Assembly: GCA_046048055.1 (NCBI GenBank)
Contig: JBJOGW010000093.1
Coordinates: 1 to 26,712, forward strand
DNA: 26,712 nt
From: SYAC01 sp046048055
GTDB taxonomy: Bacteria; Planctomycetota; Phycisphaerae; Phycisphaerales; SM1A02
Direction: 5' to 3'
The notes under the pieces were generated by a model that worked only from the letters and a program-made list of their open reading frames with translations, was not told the origin of the DNA and searched no databases. Positions within the stretch are counted from its first letter, which is position 1, and each line of letters begins with the position of its first letter. Made by a program: the position numbers and the translations under genes. Shown here in pieces: positions 6,994 through 15,025 of this stretch.

Positions 6994-9150
6994 GTGGCGG
7001 CACCGCTCCAGCCCGTGGTGCGCGTGATCGCCTGGGGGTGGCGACAGCGTCAGCGCTTCCTGAAGTTCGGCGTGGTGGGCGTGAGCGGCGTGGCCATCAA
7101 CCAGCTGGCCATCTGGCTCTGCCAGGAGCGCCTCTACACGGGAATCGAGGACCTGTCCCTGCGGCTGAACCTGGCCATGGTCACCGGCATCGTGCTGGGC
7201 ATGACCAACAACTTCCACTGGAACCGGCGATGGACGTGGAAGGACCGGCGGCGCGCGCAGCAGGTGCCGCTGGTGCACCAGTACGTGCAGTACGCGGCCG
7301 CCAACTGGGCCGGCATCCTGGTGCAGGTCACCCTGACCAACCTGCTGGTGCGCGTGATGCCCTACCTGCTGGCCAATCTGGTGGGCATCGGTTTCGCCAG
7401 CGTGGTCAACTTCGTGCTGAACGACCTGTGGACCTACCGGCATGTGCGCACCGAGGGCATCGATCCCGAGGAGGCACGCCTGCACGACGCCCGCCTGGTG
7501 GTTCCGATGCTGCTGAGCGGCGCGGTGCTGGCGTTGTGCACGTACCTGCACGGGCTGGGATCGATCCAGATCCTTCGCAACGGCGACGAGCTGGTCTACA
7601 TGCAGATCACGCGCGCCACCGCCGCCAGTCACGCGTGGCTTCCGTTGCAGAGCGAGATGGCCGACATGCGGAACACCAAGCCGCCCCTGCTGTTCTGGCA
7701 GGGGCTGCTGAGCACCGACTGGGGAGCCCACTGGACACTGGCGGCCCTGCGCTGGCCGAGCGTGGCGTGGACCATGCTCACGGCCCTGCTCTGCGGGTTG
7801 CTGGGCTGGCGCCTGGGAGGGCGAAGCGCCCTGCGCGGCGTGCTGGCGGCGTTGTTCTACCTGGCGTTCCTGAGCACCTATCGCTACGGGCGTCCGTTCC
7901 TGACCAATCCGCCGGAGACCTTCTGGGTGTTCGGCTGCTTCTTCGTGATGCTGTGGTGGATGCCGCGATCCTTCGAGAGCCGCCTGCTCGTTCCCACCGT
8001 GATCGGCGTGCTGGCGGGCATGGCGCTGCTCACCAAGAGCTTTGCCCAGCTGCTTCCGATCGGGGTCGGCCTGGCCTGGTGGCACATGCAGGTGCGCGGC
8101 TGGAGTGTGCGGGTGTTCGCGCGGCGGTCGCTGCCGGGGCTGGTGTGGGTGGCGATGCTGTCGCTGGGCATGTTCAGCCTGTGGTTCGCGCTGGACCCCG
8201 AGCCACGAGCCATCTGGCGCGAGTTCGTGCTGGGCGAGAATGTGGGCAAGATGGGACAGGGCGGCGCGCTGGCATGGTTGCGGGGCCTGCTCTGGGGGGG
8301 CAGCAGCGCGTGGTCGCTTGCGGCCGGATGGTTCATCAACGCGGGGTTGCTGGCGTTTCCGCTGTTCGGCGTGATGGTGGAGAGCTGGAAGCGACGCCGC
8401 ACCCTCGAACAGGGCGAGCGTTTGCTGTGGATCTGGGTGTTCGCCATCTTCCTGGTGTTCTGCATCCCGAGCCAGCGGAGCGGGCGCTACCTGCTCGAGG
8501 CCATGCCGGCGCTGGCGGTGTTGATGGCGCTGCGATGGCAGCATGTCGGTCGCAACGCGTTCGTGATCGCGTTGTCCGTCGGGGCGGTGGTGATCGCGGG
8601 CATCGGCTGGGTGAGCGTGCAGTTGGCGCGCCAGGTCGGCGTCGGGGCCTTCGCGTGGTGGCACTGGCCGCTGCTGGCGGCGTGCCTGGGTGTGGCGGTG
8701 ACGGCGTGTTTCCGGCGGCGATGGAGCGTTCCAATGACGGCACCGGTGGCCCTGGGCGTGTTCCTGTCGCTCAGCTCGTTCCTGGCGGTGTTCAATGCGC
8801 CGCTGGGCGTGTTCGGCGAAGCGGCCGTGCACGCGGCGCGAGGCCGCGTGGTGTGGGTGCCGGAGAACTTTCGCAGCACGGCGGAACTGGAGCGGTTCCT
8901 GCTGCCCGGCGCCGTGGTGCAGGGCTTTCCACAGGGCGCCGAGCCGCCGGCGGACCGGGTGGGCCCGAACGACCTGATGGTGGTGGAACTGCCGCTGGAG
9001 GCTCCTGAGCCGCGCGGTGCCATCGGCAGCCGCATCGAGCTCACCAGTCGCCACACCCCCGAGCAGTTGCGGGCCATGGCGCTGGGCCACGTGCAGGAGC
9101 ATCTCTTTCGCCGCGCCTGGCTGGTGCCTGCGCGGGCCTCGGTACGCTGA
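6994..9150 (+). CDS. GtrA-GT39 fusion: flippase-like domain plus ArnT/PMT-type glycosyltransferase
   Basis: The 718-residue membrane protein starts at GTG 6994, three bases after the GT9 stop. Residues about 22-150 are a GtrA-like domain with four membrane segments and the motif NFHWNRRWTWKDR (73-85). A linker (about 151-167) leads to a GT39/ArnT-like GT-C domain of ten or so membrane segments. Its first periplasmic loop carries NGDELVY (196-202) with the acidic pair typical of GT-C enzymes, followed by the NTKPPLLFWQG segment of PMT/ArnT proteins. GtrA proteins are thought to help move polyprenyl-linked sugars across the membrane, and GT39 enzymes use polyprenyl-phosphate sugars on the periplasmic side. 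The fusion therefore joins delivery and transfer. The last ~120 residues are a soluble periplasmic tail. Confidence 0.87.
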   Translation: MAAPLQPVVRVIAWGWRQRQRFLKFGVVGVSGVAINQLAIWLCQERLYTGIEDLSLRLNLAMVTGIVLGMTNNFHWNRRWTWKDRRRAQQVPLVHQYVQYAAANWAGILVQVTLTNLLVRVMPYLLANLVGIGFASVVNFVLNDLWTYRHVRTEGIDPEEARLHDARLVVPMLLSGAVLALCTYLHGLGSIQILRNGDELVYMQITRATAASHAWLPLQSEMADMRNTKPPLLFWQGLLSTDWGAHWTLAALRWPSVAWTMLTALLCGLLGWRLGGRSALRGVLAALFYLAFLSTYRYGRPFLTNPPETFWVFGCFFVMLWWMPRSFESRLLVPTVIGVLAGMALLTKSFAQLLPIGVGLAWWHMQVRGWSVRVFARRSLPGLVWVAMLSLGMFSLWFALDPEPRAIWREFVLGENVGKMGQGGALAWLRGLLWGGSSAWSLAAGWFINAGLLAFPLFGVMVESWKRRRTLEQGERLLWIWVFAIFLVFCIPSQRSGRYLLEAMPALAVLMALRWQHVGRNAFVIALSVGAVVIAGIGWVSVQLARQVGVGAFAWWHWPLLAACLGVAVTACFRRRWSVPMTAPVALGVFLSLSSFLAVFNAPLGVFGEAAVHAARGRVVWVPENFRSTAELERFLLPGAVVQGFPQGAEPPADRVGPNDLMVVELPLEAPEPRGAIGSRIELTSRHTPEQLRAMALGHVQEHLFRRAWLVPARASVR

Positions 9151-9155
9151 CCGGC

Positions 9156-9848
9156 ATGAAGAGCGTTCTGGCCATCGACATCGGCGGCACGCACGTGAAG
9201 ATCCGCGTGCCTGGCGACCCGCAGAAGCGGGAATTCGAGAGCGGTCCCACCCTCACGCCGCAGCAGATGGTGGCGGGCGTGAAGCGGCTGGCCGAGGGCT
9301 GGAAGTTCGACGCGGTGTCGATCGGCCTTCCGGCGCCCATCCGCAACAACCGCCCGCTGCGGAATCCCGTGAATCTGGGGCCGGGCTGGGTCGACTTCGA
9401 CTACGACGACGACTTTGGCGTGCCCGCCAAGCTGATCAACGACGCCGCCATGCAGGCCGTGGGCAGCTACAACGGCGGTCGCATGCTCTTTCTGGGGCTG
9501 GGCACCGGACTGGGATCGTGCCTGATCGTGGATCACCACGTGGTGCCCACGGAACTGGCCCACATGCCCTACCGAAAGGACCGCACCTTCGAGGACTACG
9601 TGGGGCTGCGAGGCCTGAAGCGCCTGGGCAAGAAGCGGTGGCGCGGGCACGTGGAGCGCGTGTGCGGCATCCTGTTCGATGCGCTGCTGCCCGACGAGAT
9701 CGTGATCGGCGGCGGCAACGTGAAGAACCTCAAGACCATGCCTGCGCACTGCCGGGCCGGCGACAACGCCAACGCCTTCGAGGGCGGCTTCCGACTGTGG
9801 GCGAAGGAATGGGCCGACGCGGTGCCGGTGTACGCCGACGCAGGGTGA
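9156..9848 (+). CDS. ROK-family sugar kinase (polyphosphate glucokinase-like)
   Basis: The 230-residue protein has the actin-like kinase fold. The phosphate-1 loop is DIGGTHVK (8-15), the sugar-binding segment is VNLGPGW (72-78), the catalytic Asp is in LINDAA (Asp96), and phosphate-2 is GLGTGLG (114-120), followed near the C-terminus by VIGGGN. There is no N-terminal helix-turn-helix, so it is an enzyme rather than a NagC-type repressor. The CxCGxxGCxE zinc motif of many ROK kinases is absent, as in polyphosphate glucokinases. It probably phosphorylates glucose or a related hexose using ATP or polyphosphate. It begins 5 bases after the GtrA-GT39 stop and closes the operon. Its stop is 6 bases from the stop of convergent lgt. 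Confidence 0.87.
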   Translation: MKSVLAIDIGGTHVKIRVPGDPQKREFESGPTLTPQQMVAGVKRLAEGWKFDAVSIGLPAPIRNNRPLRNPVNLGPGWVDFDYDDDFGVPAKLINDAAMQAVGSYNGGRMLFLGLGTGLGSCLIVDHHVVPTELAHMPYRKDRTFEDYVGLRGLKRLGKKRWRGHVERVCGILFDALLPDEIVIGGGNVKNLKTMPAHCRAGDNANAFEGGFRLWAKEWADAVPVYADAG

Positions 9849-9854
9849 GGCGTG

Positions 9855-10937
9855 TCAGGCCCGCACCCACCCGCCAAGCCTGGCCAGATTCCGCCTTCCA
9901 CACCACCACGCGCCCGCCGCGCCACCCACCACCATGCCCAGGCTCAGCAGCATGGGCAGCGTGAGTGATCCCATGCGGAACACGCCGGCGTCCGGTTCGC
10001 GCAGCTGCTCGGTGCCCATCCGCAGCAGGCCGTAGAAGGCGAAGAAGCACCCGGTGATCACCCCGGGCTTGCGCGGCTTCCACCACACCAGCGCCAGCGC
10101 CGCGAACAGCACCACGCCATCGGTGAGTGCCTGCGCGAAGTTGTTGGGCCAGAAGGCCGTCAGCAGCGGCATCACCTTTGCCTGCACTGCCGCGTCTCCG
10201 CCATAGCACGCGGCATAGAGCACGTCGGCCGGCACCCCGTGCTGCACCCCCTCGCGCACCGGGATCGGCGCCACCTGCAGGCCCCGCATCACCGCCTCGC
10301 TGGTGGGGGCCACCTCGGCCGCGATCGTCGACAGTTCGGCGTTGTGGCCAAAGCCCGGCTGCAGCATCTGCTCGGGGTACTTCACGCTCCACCACGGAGG
10401 ACTGGTCTGCATGCCTTCGGGCAAGGGCTTGCCCCAGAGCTCGCCGTTCACCCAGTTGGCCAGCCGACCCAGTCCGAGCCCCGGACATGCGGCAAAGCAC
10501 GCCAAGTCCATCGGGTGCCCGGCGGGCACTGCGTTCCGTCGTGCGAACAGCCAGCACACGAGCAGCACGCCCAGAATGCCTCCGTGGCTGCTCATGCCGC
10601 CCTTGTGGATGAACAGCAGCCCCCAGAACGGGAACTCGCCGGTGAAGGTCCACAGCAGGTGCGGGTCGTAGAAGAGCACGTGGCCTACGCGCCCTCCCAC
10701 CAGCACGCCACCGATCAGCCAGGTCAGGAAGTCGCCCACCTGCGCCTCGGTCAGCGGCGTGCGATGCGTCCGGCTCATCCAGCGCAGGATCAGCCACGCC
10801 ACCACGAAGCCCGCCGCGTAGCTGATGCCGTACCAGCGCACGCCGTAGCCGCCACCCAGCCGCAGCGCCATCGGACCCAGCGTGTGCAGCATGCTCTCGC
10901 CCGGAAGCGCCGCGGTCATGAAGGCCAGGTCGATCAT
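9855..10937 (-). CDS. lgt: Prolipoprotein diacylglyceryl transferase with a large inserted segment
   Basis: Lgt transfers diacylglycerol from phosphatidylglycerol to the lipobox Cys of prolipoproteins in the inner membrane. Core motifs are present: RWYGISYAAGF (34-44), GGMSSHGGILG (113-123, His118), GLGRLANWVNGELWG (155-169, Arg158 and Asn161) and LLRMGTEQLREPD (304-316). The protein has 360 residues against about 260-300 in most Lgt proteins. The extra ~70-90 residues sit between GELWG and the next membrane helix (about 171-268). The usual PSQLYE motif at the end of that loop is replaced by PNNFAQAL (264-271). ATG at 10937 starts 16 bases after the queF stop; ATG at 10919 is an alternative. 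The two lipoproteins at 2455-4007 are likely substrates. Confidence 0.92.
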   Translation of the reverse strand: MIDLAFMTAALPGESMLHTLGPMALRLGGGYGVRWYGISYAAGFVVAWLILRWMSRTHRTPLTEAQVGDFLTWLIGGVLVGGRVGHVLFYDPHLLWTFTGEFPFWGLLFIHKGGMSSHGGILGVLLVCWLFARRNAVPAGHPMDLACFAACPGLGLGRLANWVNGELWGKPLPEGMQTSPPWWSVKYPEQMLQPGFGHNAELSTIAAEVAPTSEAVMRGLQVAPIPVREGVQHGVPADVLYAACYGGDAAVQAKVMPLLTAFWPNNFAQALTDGVVLFAALALVWWKPRKPGVITGCFFAFYGLLRMGTEQLREPDAGVFRMGSLTLPMLLSLGMVVGGAAGAWWCGRRNLARLGGWVRA

Positions 10938-10953
10938 GCGGCGCGACCCCGGT

Positions 10954-11322
10954 TCAACCGCGAACCCACGCCTCGGGCACGGATCCGTGCGTGGCGATGA
11001 TTCGGCTCCGGATGCCGCCGCGACCCTTCCAGTCGGTGATGATCTGCAACCATCGGGGGCTCATGGCCTGCGCCAGATCATCCCGGATGCGGTTGGTCAC
11101 CGCCTCGTAGAAGATGCCCTCGTTGCGGAAACTCTGGTAGTACAGCTTCAGGCTCTTCAGCTCCACGCACACGGCCGCGGGCACGTAGCGCAGCGTGACA
11201 TGACCAAAATCGGGATGCCCGGTCTTGGGACAGACGCTGGTGAACTCCTCGCTGACATGCTCGATCACGAAGGGCGTGTCGGCGGGGGCGTCGAAGAACT
11301 CGAGGAGATCCGGCCTGGGCAT
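10954..11322 (-). CDS. queF: NADPH-dependent 7-cyano-7-deazaguanine reductase, unimodular
   Basis: The 122-residue enzyme reduces preQ0 to preQ1 with NADPH in queuosine biosynthesis. It is the short, single-T-fold (YkvM-like) form. Catalytic Cys31 lies in TSVCPKTGHPDFG (29-41) with Asp38, and the QueF signature ELKSLKLYY (54-62) is followed by SFRNEGIFYE with substrate-binding Glu73. The residue before this Glu is Tyr72, whereas the Bacillus enzyme has His. The ATG at 11322 is chosen because the domain begins just after it; the upstream extension in this frame is Arg-rich noise overlapping the neighbour. It lies 10 bases after the secreted-protein gene and 16 before lgt, in a minus-strand gene run with no obvious functional theme. 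Confidence 0.92.
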   Translation of the reverse strand: MPRPDLLEFFDAPADTPFVIEHVSEEFTSVCPKTGHPDFGHVTLRYVPAAVCVELKSLKLYYQSFRNEGIFYEAVTNRIRDDLAQAMSPRWLQIITDWKGRGGIRSRIIATHGSVPEAWVRG

Positions 11323-11332
11323 GGGCCCAAGG

Positions 11333-13744
11333 CTAGTCCAGCCCGGCCGCCACCGCCTGCTCCGGCGTGAGCAGCGCCTTGAACCGGCGCCGCGTGCGGG
11401 CGTCGAGTTCGGCACGGTCAAAGGCCAGGTCGCTGCTCGCCAGTTGGGTGGTCTGCATGGCTGCGGCCCGGGCCATCATGGCCTGCTGTCCACCCGCCTC
11501 CTGCATGGTCTGCATGGACTGCATCATGTCCGCGCGGGCCGCGTCGGCCGTTTCCAGCGCCGCGATCATGCGCTCGGCGATCGCGTCCGAGGCCAGGCGG
11601 TATGCATCCGCCTGCTCGCCGAGGGCGGTGAGCTGCTCCGGAGAGAGATCCGGCAGGGTGATCGCGGTCTCCACCATCCGGTCGATCCGCTCCTGCGGTC
11701 GATGCACCTCGGGGTAAAGCATCCGTCGTGCCGCACGTTGCAGACGTCGGCCCGCGGCTTCGGGCAGGGCGGCCGCCATGGTGGCGATGTCGCCCGTCTG
11801 GGCCGCCTCGGCGCGGCGGCAGATCGTCCGGCACCGCTCCATCCACTCGCCCTGGATCCTCATCATGTCTTCCATCGGAAGGTCATCGATCTTGGCGTTC
11901 TCCCAGAGCTTGCCGAGACGGTTCATCATCTCGTCGGAGGCGTTGACCAGGTCGCCGATCTCCCGGGTCTTCTGGGCTCGCCAGGCGGCGAGCGGCCCGG
12001 CGATCAGGGCCCGCTCCTGGGGCGTCAGAGACTCGGTCATGGAGTCCAGATCGACATCCATCCAGCGGTTGTTGCCGGTCATCTTCAGCGAGAGCAGGAT
12101 CCAGCCGCTGGTCCGCTGCAGCCGCTGCAGATCGCGGCGGCTCCGCTCATCGCTCACCGCCTTCGGATCCAGGCCGGCAATGCCAGTCTGCAGGTCATCG
12201 AACCATTGTGTCTCGCGCGCTGCCAGGGCGGCGCGGTGATCGCGCAGCTTCCGCAGAGCCTCGATGCCGGCACGGGGGTCCTGCATGCCGGTTGGATCGA
12301 CCTGATGGGTCGCCGCGATCGCCTGGCAGTCGTCGATCAGGTCATCGACCAGGGCCTCCCACACCGCGCGCTGCTCCGCCGCAATGCCAAGCCGATCGCG
12401 GATGGCGTCGATGGTCCGTCGATCGATGGCGGGCACTTCGAGCATGCGGCGTTGCGCCGCCATCGGATCCCGCGACTCGGCCGGCTCGTCATCCGGATCG
12501 CCCATGAGGTCCTGGCCCATGCTCGCCATGTAGCCGGGCTGGTTGAAAAGGTCCGAGGCATCCTCGGGATTGGTCGGATCGACCAGTTCCATCAAGCCCG
12601 AGAAGTTCGTCGTGCCGTCCGCCAGTCCGGGTGTGCGGGTCATCTCGGCAAGTTCCGCCCGGGCGGCCTGATCGAGTTCCACGATCGCGCGTCGCGCGTC
12701 GCCCGTCTCGTCGCCGGCGGTGAGCAAGGCGTTCTCGAGCCGTTCGCGCTCCTGAAACCAGCCATCCATGCGGGTGCGGGCAGGGGCGTTCGCACGGTCA
12801 CCCATCATGGTGAGCAGCGACTCCGAGGTGGGTGCGGGCATGATGAAGGCCGACCCGAACAGCAGCCGCCCGCGCGCACGGCGTCGCCATGCGGCGCGGT
12901 CCTCTTCGGGAAGCAGGGCGGTCACCTTCTCGATCGCATCAAGTTGCTGCGTCGCGAAGGCGGCGCGAAGCGCGCGGGCGTTCTCGCCCTGCGGCCCCTC
13001 GCTCACCACGGCCTCGGCGATCGCCTCGATCGAGGGTCCGGCCTCGCGCGCGAATGCCCCCAGGGCACGGACCGCCTCGGGCGGAACTGGATCCTCGCCT
13101 GACCTCTGCACCCCCGGGAGCGGCGTGGTCACGCCAAGGCCGTTGCCGGTCACGGAGCGAATCCGGTATCCCGCCAGTCGGCGCGCCCGGCGTGCCGCCT
13201 CCAGCGAAACGGCCTCGCGCTGTTCCTCGGTCCGGTCTCCCTGGCGAAGCGCGGCGAACACCGGCTCCTCCAACTGGCCCATGCTTCGATAGGCGGCGTT
13301 GGCCCGATCGCGAAGTGTCACGGCGCGCGCGGCGGTCGCCTCGACCACCGTGCTCGCCTGCTCGCCAGCCACGCGGTACGCCTCCTCCTGCTGCTCCGGC
13401 GGCATCGACTGGATGGCCTCCCAATTCGGTTGGGCAGCCAGGCGTTCGGCGAGCAGCGCCGCCACATCCAGACGCAGGGGCCGCAGCGTGCCGGTGCGCA
13501 GGCGTTGCCAGCCCTCCACATAGGCGTCGAAGGCCGCGTCCAGCTGGATCCGCTCCTGCGGACCCAGCCCGGCTGCGCTCGCAAGCCGCTCCAGGTCCGA
13601 CGAGGTGATGGGCGTCGGCGTCTCGAACTGCACGATGTCTGCACGGGCGGGCATGGCCAGCCCCGTGCAGACGACGCACACGATCATCGCCAGCCATGTC
13701 ATGGTGCTCATGGTTGTGCGAGCAAGGCGAGCGCGGGTGCTCAT
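11333..13744 (-). CDS. Large secreted, helix-rich protein of unknown function with repeated LTPEQ-like motifs
   Basis: The 803-residue protein has a signal peptide (hydrophobic about 14-31, cleavage likely after MPARA at 35). I recognise no family. The mature chain is Ala/Arg/Glu/Met-rich, almost Cys-free after the signal and probably all-helical. Short motifs recur at helix starts: LGPQERIQL (60-68), MPPEQQEEA (about 113-121), LTPQERALI (about 570), LSPEQLTAL (about 698) and LTPEQAVAAG near the C-terminus. These resemble the LTxxQ motif of the Spy/CpxP periplasmic proteins. ATG at 13744 overlaps the stop of the L,D-transpeptidase gene as ATGA, so the two are translationally coupled and likely act together at the cell wall. 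A periplasmic chaperone or scaffold role would be speculation. Confidence 0.8.
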   Translation of the reverse strand: MSTRARLARTTMSTMTWLAMIVCVVCTGLAMPARADIVQFETPTPITSSDLERLASAAGLGPQERIQLDAAFDAYVEGWQRLRTGTLRPLRLDVAALLAERLAAQPNWEAIQSMPPEQQEEAYRVAGEQASTVVEATAARAVTLRDRANAAYRSMGQLEEPVFAALRQGDRTEEQREAVSLEAARRARRLAGYRIRSVTGNGLGVTTPLPGVQRSGEDPVPPEAVRALGAFAREAGPSIEAIAEAVVSEGPQGENARALRAAFATQQLDAIEKVTALLPEEDRAAWRRRARGRLLFGSAFIMPAPTSESLLTMMGDRANAPARTRMDGWFQERERLENALLTAGDETGDARRAIVELDQAARAELAEMTRTPGLADGTTNFSGLMELVDPTNPEDASDLFNQPGYMASMGQDLMGDPDDEPAESRDPMAAQRRMLEVPAIDRRTIDAIRDRLGIAAEQRAVWEALVDDLIDDCQAIAATHQVDPTGMQDPRAGIEALRKLRDHRAALAARETQWFDDLQTGIAGLDPKAVSDERSRRDLQRLQRTSGWILLSLKMTGNNRWMDVDLDSMTESLTPQERALIAGPLAAWRAQKTREIGDLVNASDEMMNRLGKLWENAKIDDLPMEDMMRIQGEWMERCRTICRRAEAAQTGDIATMAAALPEAAGRRLQRAARRMLYPEVHRPQERIDRMVETAITLPDLSPEQLTALGEQADAYRLASDAIAERMIAALETADAARADMMQSMQTMQEAGGQQAMMARAAAMQTTQLASSDLAFDRAELDARTRRRFKALLTPEQAVAAGLD

Positions 13745-14976
13745 GGCGCGATGATCACCGTGGAGTTGGGCTCGGTGATCACCTCGTACACCAGCTCCAC
13801 GTCACCCGGCAGCATGCGCACGCATCCCATGCTCTTCTGCTGGCCGATCGAGTCCAGCTCGATGGTGCCGTGGATGCCGTAGCCCTCGAAGCTGCGGTTG
13901 TGCGGTTCGATGCCCATGAGCCCGATCCACCGCTCGCCGATGGGGTTCTTGGGATCGTTGCTCTGGAAGAACTCGCCGGTGCGCGGATTCCGCCACTCGG
14001 GATCGATCAGCTTGCTCTTGGGTCGCACCACGAAGGCGCCCGTGGGGGTGCTGTTGAGTTCACCCAGGCCGATGGGGTAACTGGCCACCATCACGCGTTC
14101 GGCGCCATCCCCCATGAAGATGTTCAGGCGGTACTCGCCCTTGCGCACCTCGCCATGAAAGGCGCCCTTGGGCAGCTTGAGGGCCTGGCCCACGCGCAAC
14201 GCATTGGGGTTGGCGATGCCGTTGATGCGCTGGATGAACCGCCAGTCGCAATCCAGCTTCTGGCTCCTGGCGATGCGGGCCAGCGAGTCGCCCTCCTCCA
14301 CCTTGTATTGCACGGTGTAGGGATCGTTGGGCAGCACGCGGTTGCTGAAGACCAGCACGGCGTTGATGCGGTTGATGCCCTCGTAGCCACGCAGGCGGTC
14401 GGCGGTACCGAGCGAGGATCCCTCCAGCAGCCGGGTGAGCGCCCTGCGCGCCGCCACCGGATCCGAGTCCGCCAGCGTCAAGGCGCTGTCGAGTGAAGCA
14501 GTGGCGGTGGAAGCCGACGGCGTCGAGCCCGTTGGCTGCGGATCCTCGCCGATCACCTTGTCGGCGGAACCAGTCGTCATGGTGCCGTTGGTGTTGGGAG
14601 TGCCTTGCGCGGAAGGTGCCGCGGGTTCCGGGGAAGGCATCGGGGTGGCGGGCGGCGAGGAAGTCGAGGACAGGGTGGCCACCGCCGGGTCACCGATGAT
14701 GGCGGTGGCGCTCTCCTGCGAGGGACGCATGGCGGTCAGCGGCACCTCGGTGGGCTGGGGAAGGGGATCGGAAACCTTGGGACCCTCCGCCTCGCGGCGT
14801 TGCAGCGGCTGTGCTTCACCCGTCATCCACGACCAGGTGAACCATCCGAGCACGCCCACGAAGGCCAGCAGGACCACGGGCACGAACAGGCGCCTCCATC
14901 GACCGCGGCGGCCTCCGGAGTTGGTCATGAATCGTCCTCGGGGCGTCTGACGTGCGTTCTGGCTGGCAAGCACCAT
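13741..14976 (-). CDS. LysM-YkuD L,D-transpeptidase, membrane-anchored
   Basis: The 411-residue protein has a basic cytoplasmic tail, one membrane helix (about 29-50), a Ser/Thr/Pro-rich linker (about 55-165), a LysM peptidoglycan-binding domain (about 223-270; YKVEEGDSLARIA) and a YkuD catalytic domain (about 282-410). The catalytic motif is complete: GIHGT with His369, and SMGCVRM with the nucleophile Cys385. Such enzymes form 3-3 crosslinks in peptidoglycan or attach proteins to it from the periplasm. Two starts have ribosome sites: ATG 14976 (GGAG, 9 bases upstream) and ATG 14928 (GAGG, 7 bases upstream). The second gives a compact N-terminus of about 11 residues before the helix. It is coupled to the large secreted protein by an ATGA overlap. 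Confidence 0.93.
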   Translation of the reverse strand: MVLASQNARQTPRGRFMTNSGGRRGRWRRLFVPVVLLAFVGVLGWFTWSWMTGEAQPLQRREAEGPKVSDPLPQPTEVPLTAMRPSQESATAIIGDPAVATLSSTSSPPATPMPSPEPAAPSAQGTPNTNGTMTTGSADKVIGEDPQPTGSTPSASTATASLDSALTLADSDPVAARRALTRLLEGSSLGTADRLRGYEGINRINAVLVFSNRVLPNDPYTVQYKVEEGDSLARIARSQKLDCDWRFIQRINGIANPNALRVGQALKLPKGAFHGEVRKGEYRLNIFMGDGAERVMVASYPIGLGELNSTPTGAFVVRPKSKLIDPEWRNPRTGEFFQSNDPKNPIGERWIGLMGIEPHNRSFEGYGIHGTIELDSIGQQKSMGCVRMLPGDVELVYEVITEPNSTVIIAP

Positions 14977-15025
14977 GGTTCTGGTCTCCGTTTCGGGCGG
15001 GGCCGTCGGTCGCGGCCCATCCAAC
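14977..15025. other. Short gap between fau and the L,D-transpeptidase gene
   Basis: These 49 bases hold the ribosome site for the downstream gene (GGAG about 9 bases before the ATG at 14976). On the minus strand a TG-TAGGTT element overlaps the fau stop codon and could be a weak -10. I see no terminator, so the two genes may be co-transcribed. Confidence 0.3.

Noticed and set aside
5674..9102. A very long minus-strand open frame continuous with the BNR-protein gene (over 1,100 extra codons)
   Set aside because: It lies antisense to the GT9 and GtrA-GT39 genes, is rich in His, Gln, Arg and Ala with no domain, and is what strong G/C third-position bias produces opposite real genes.
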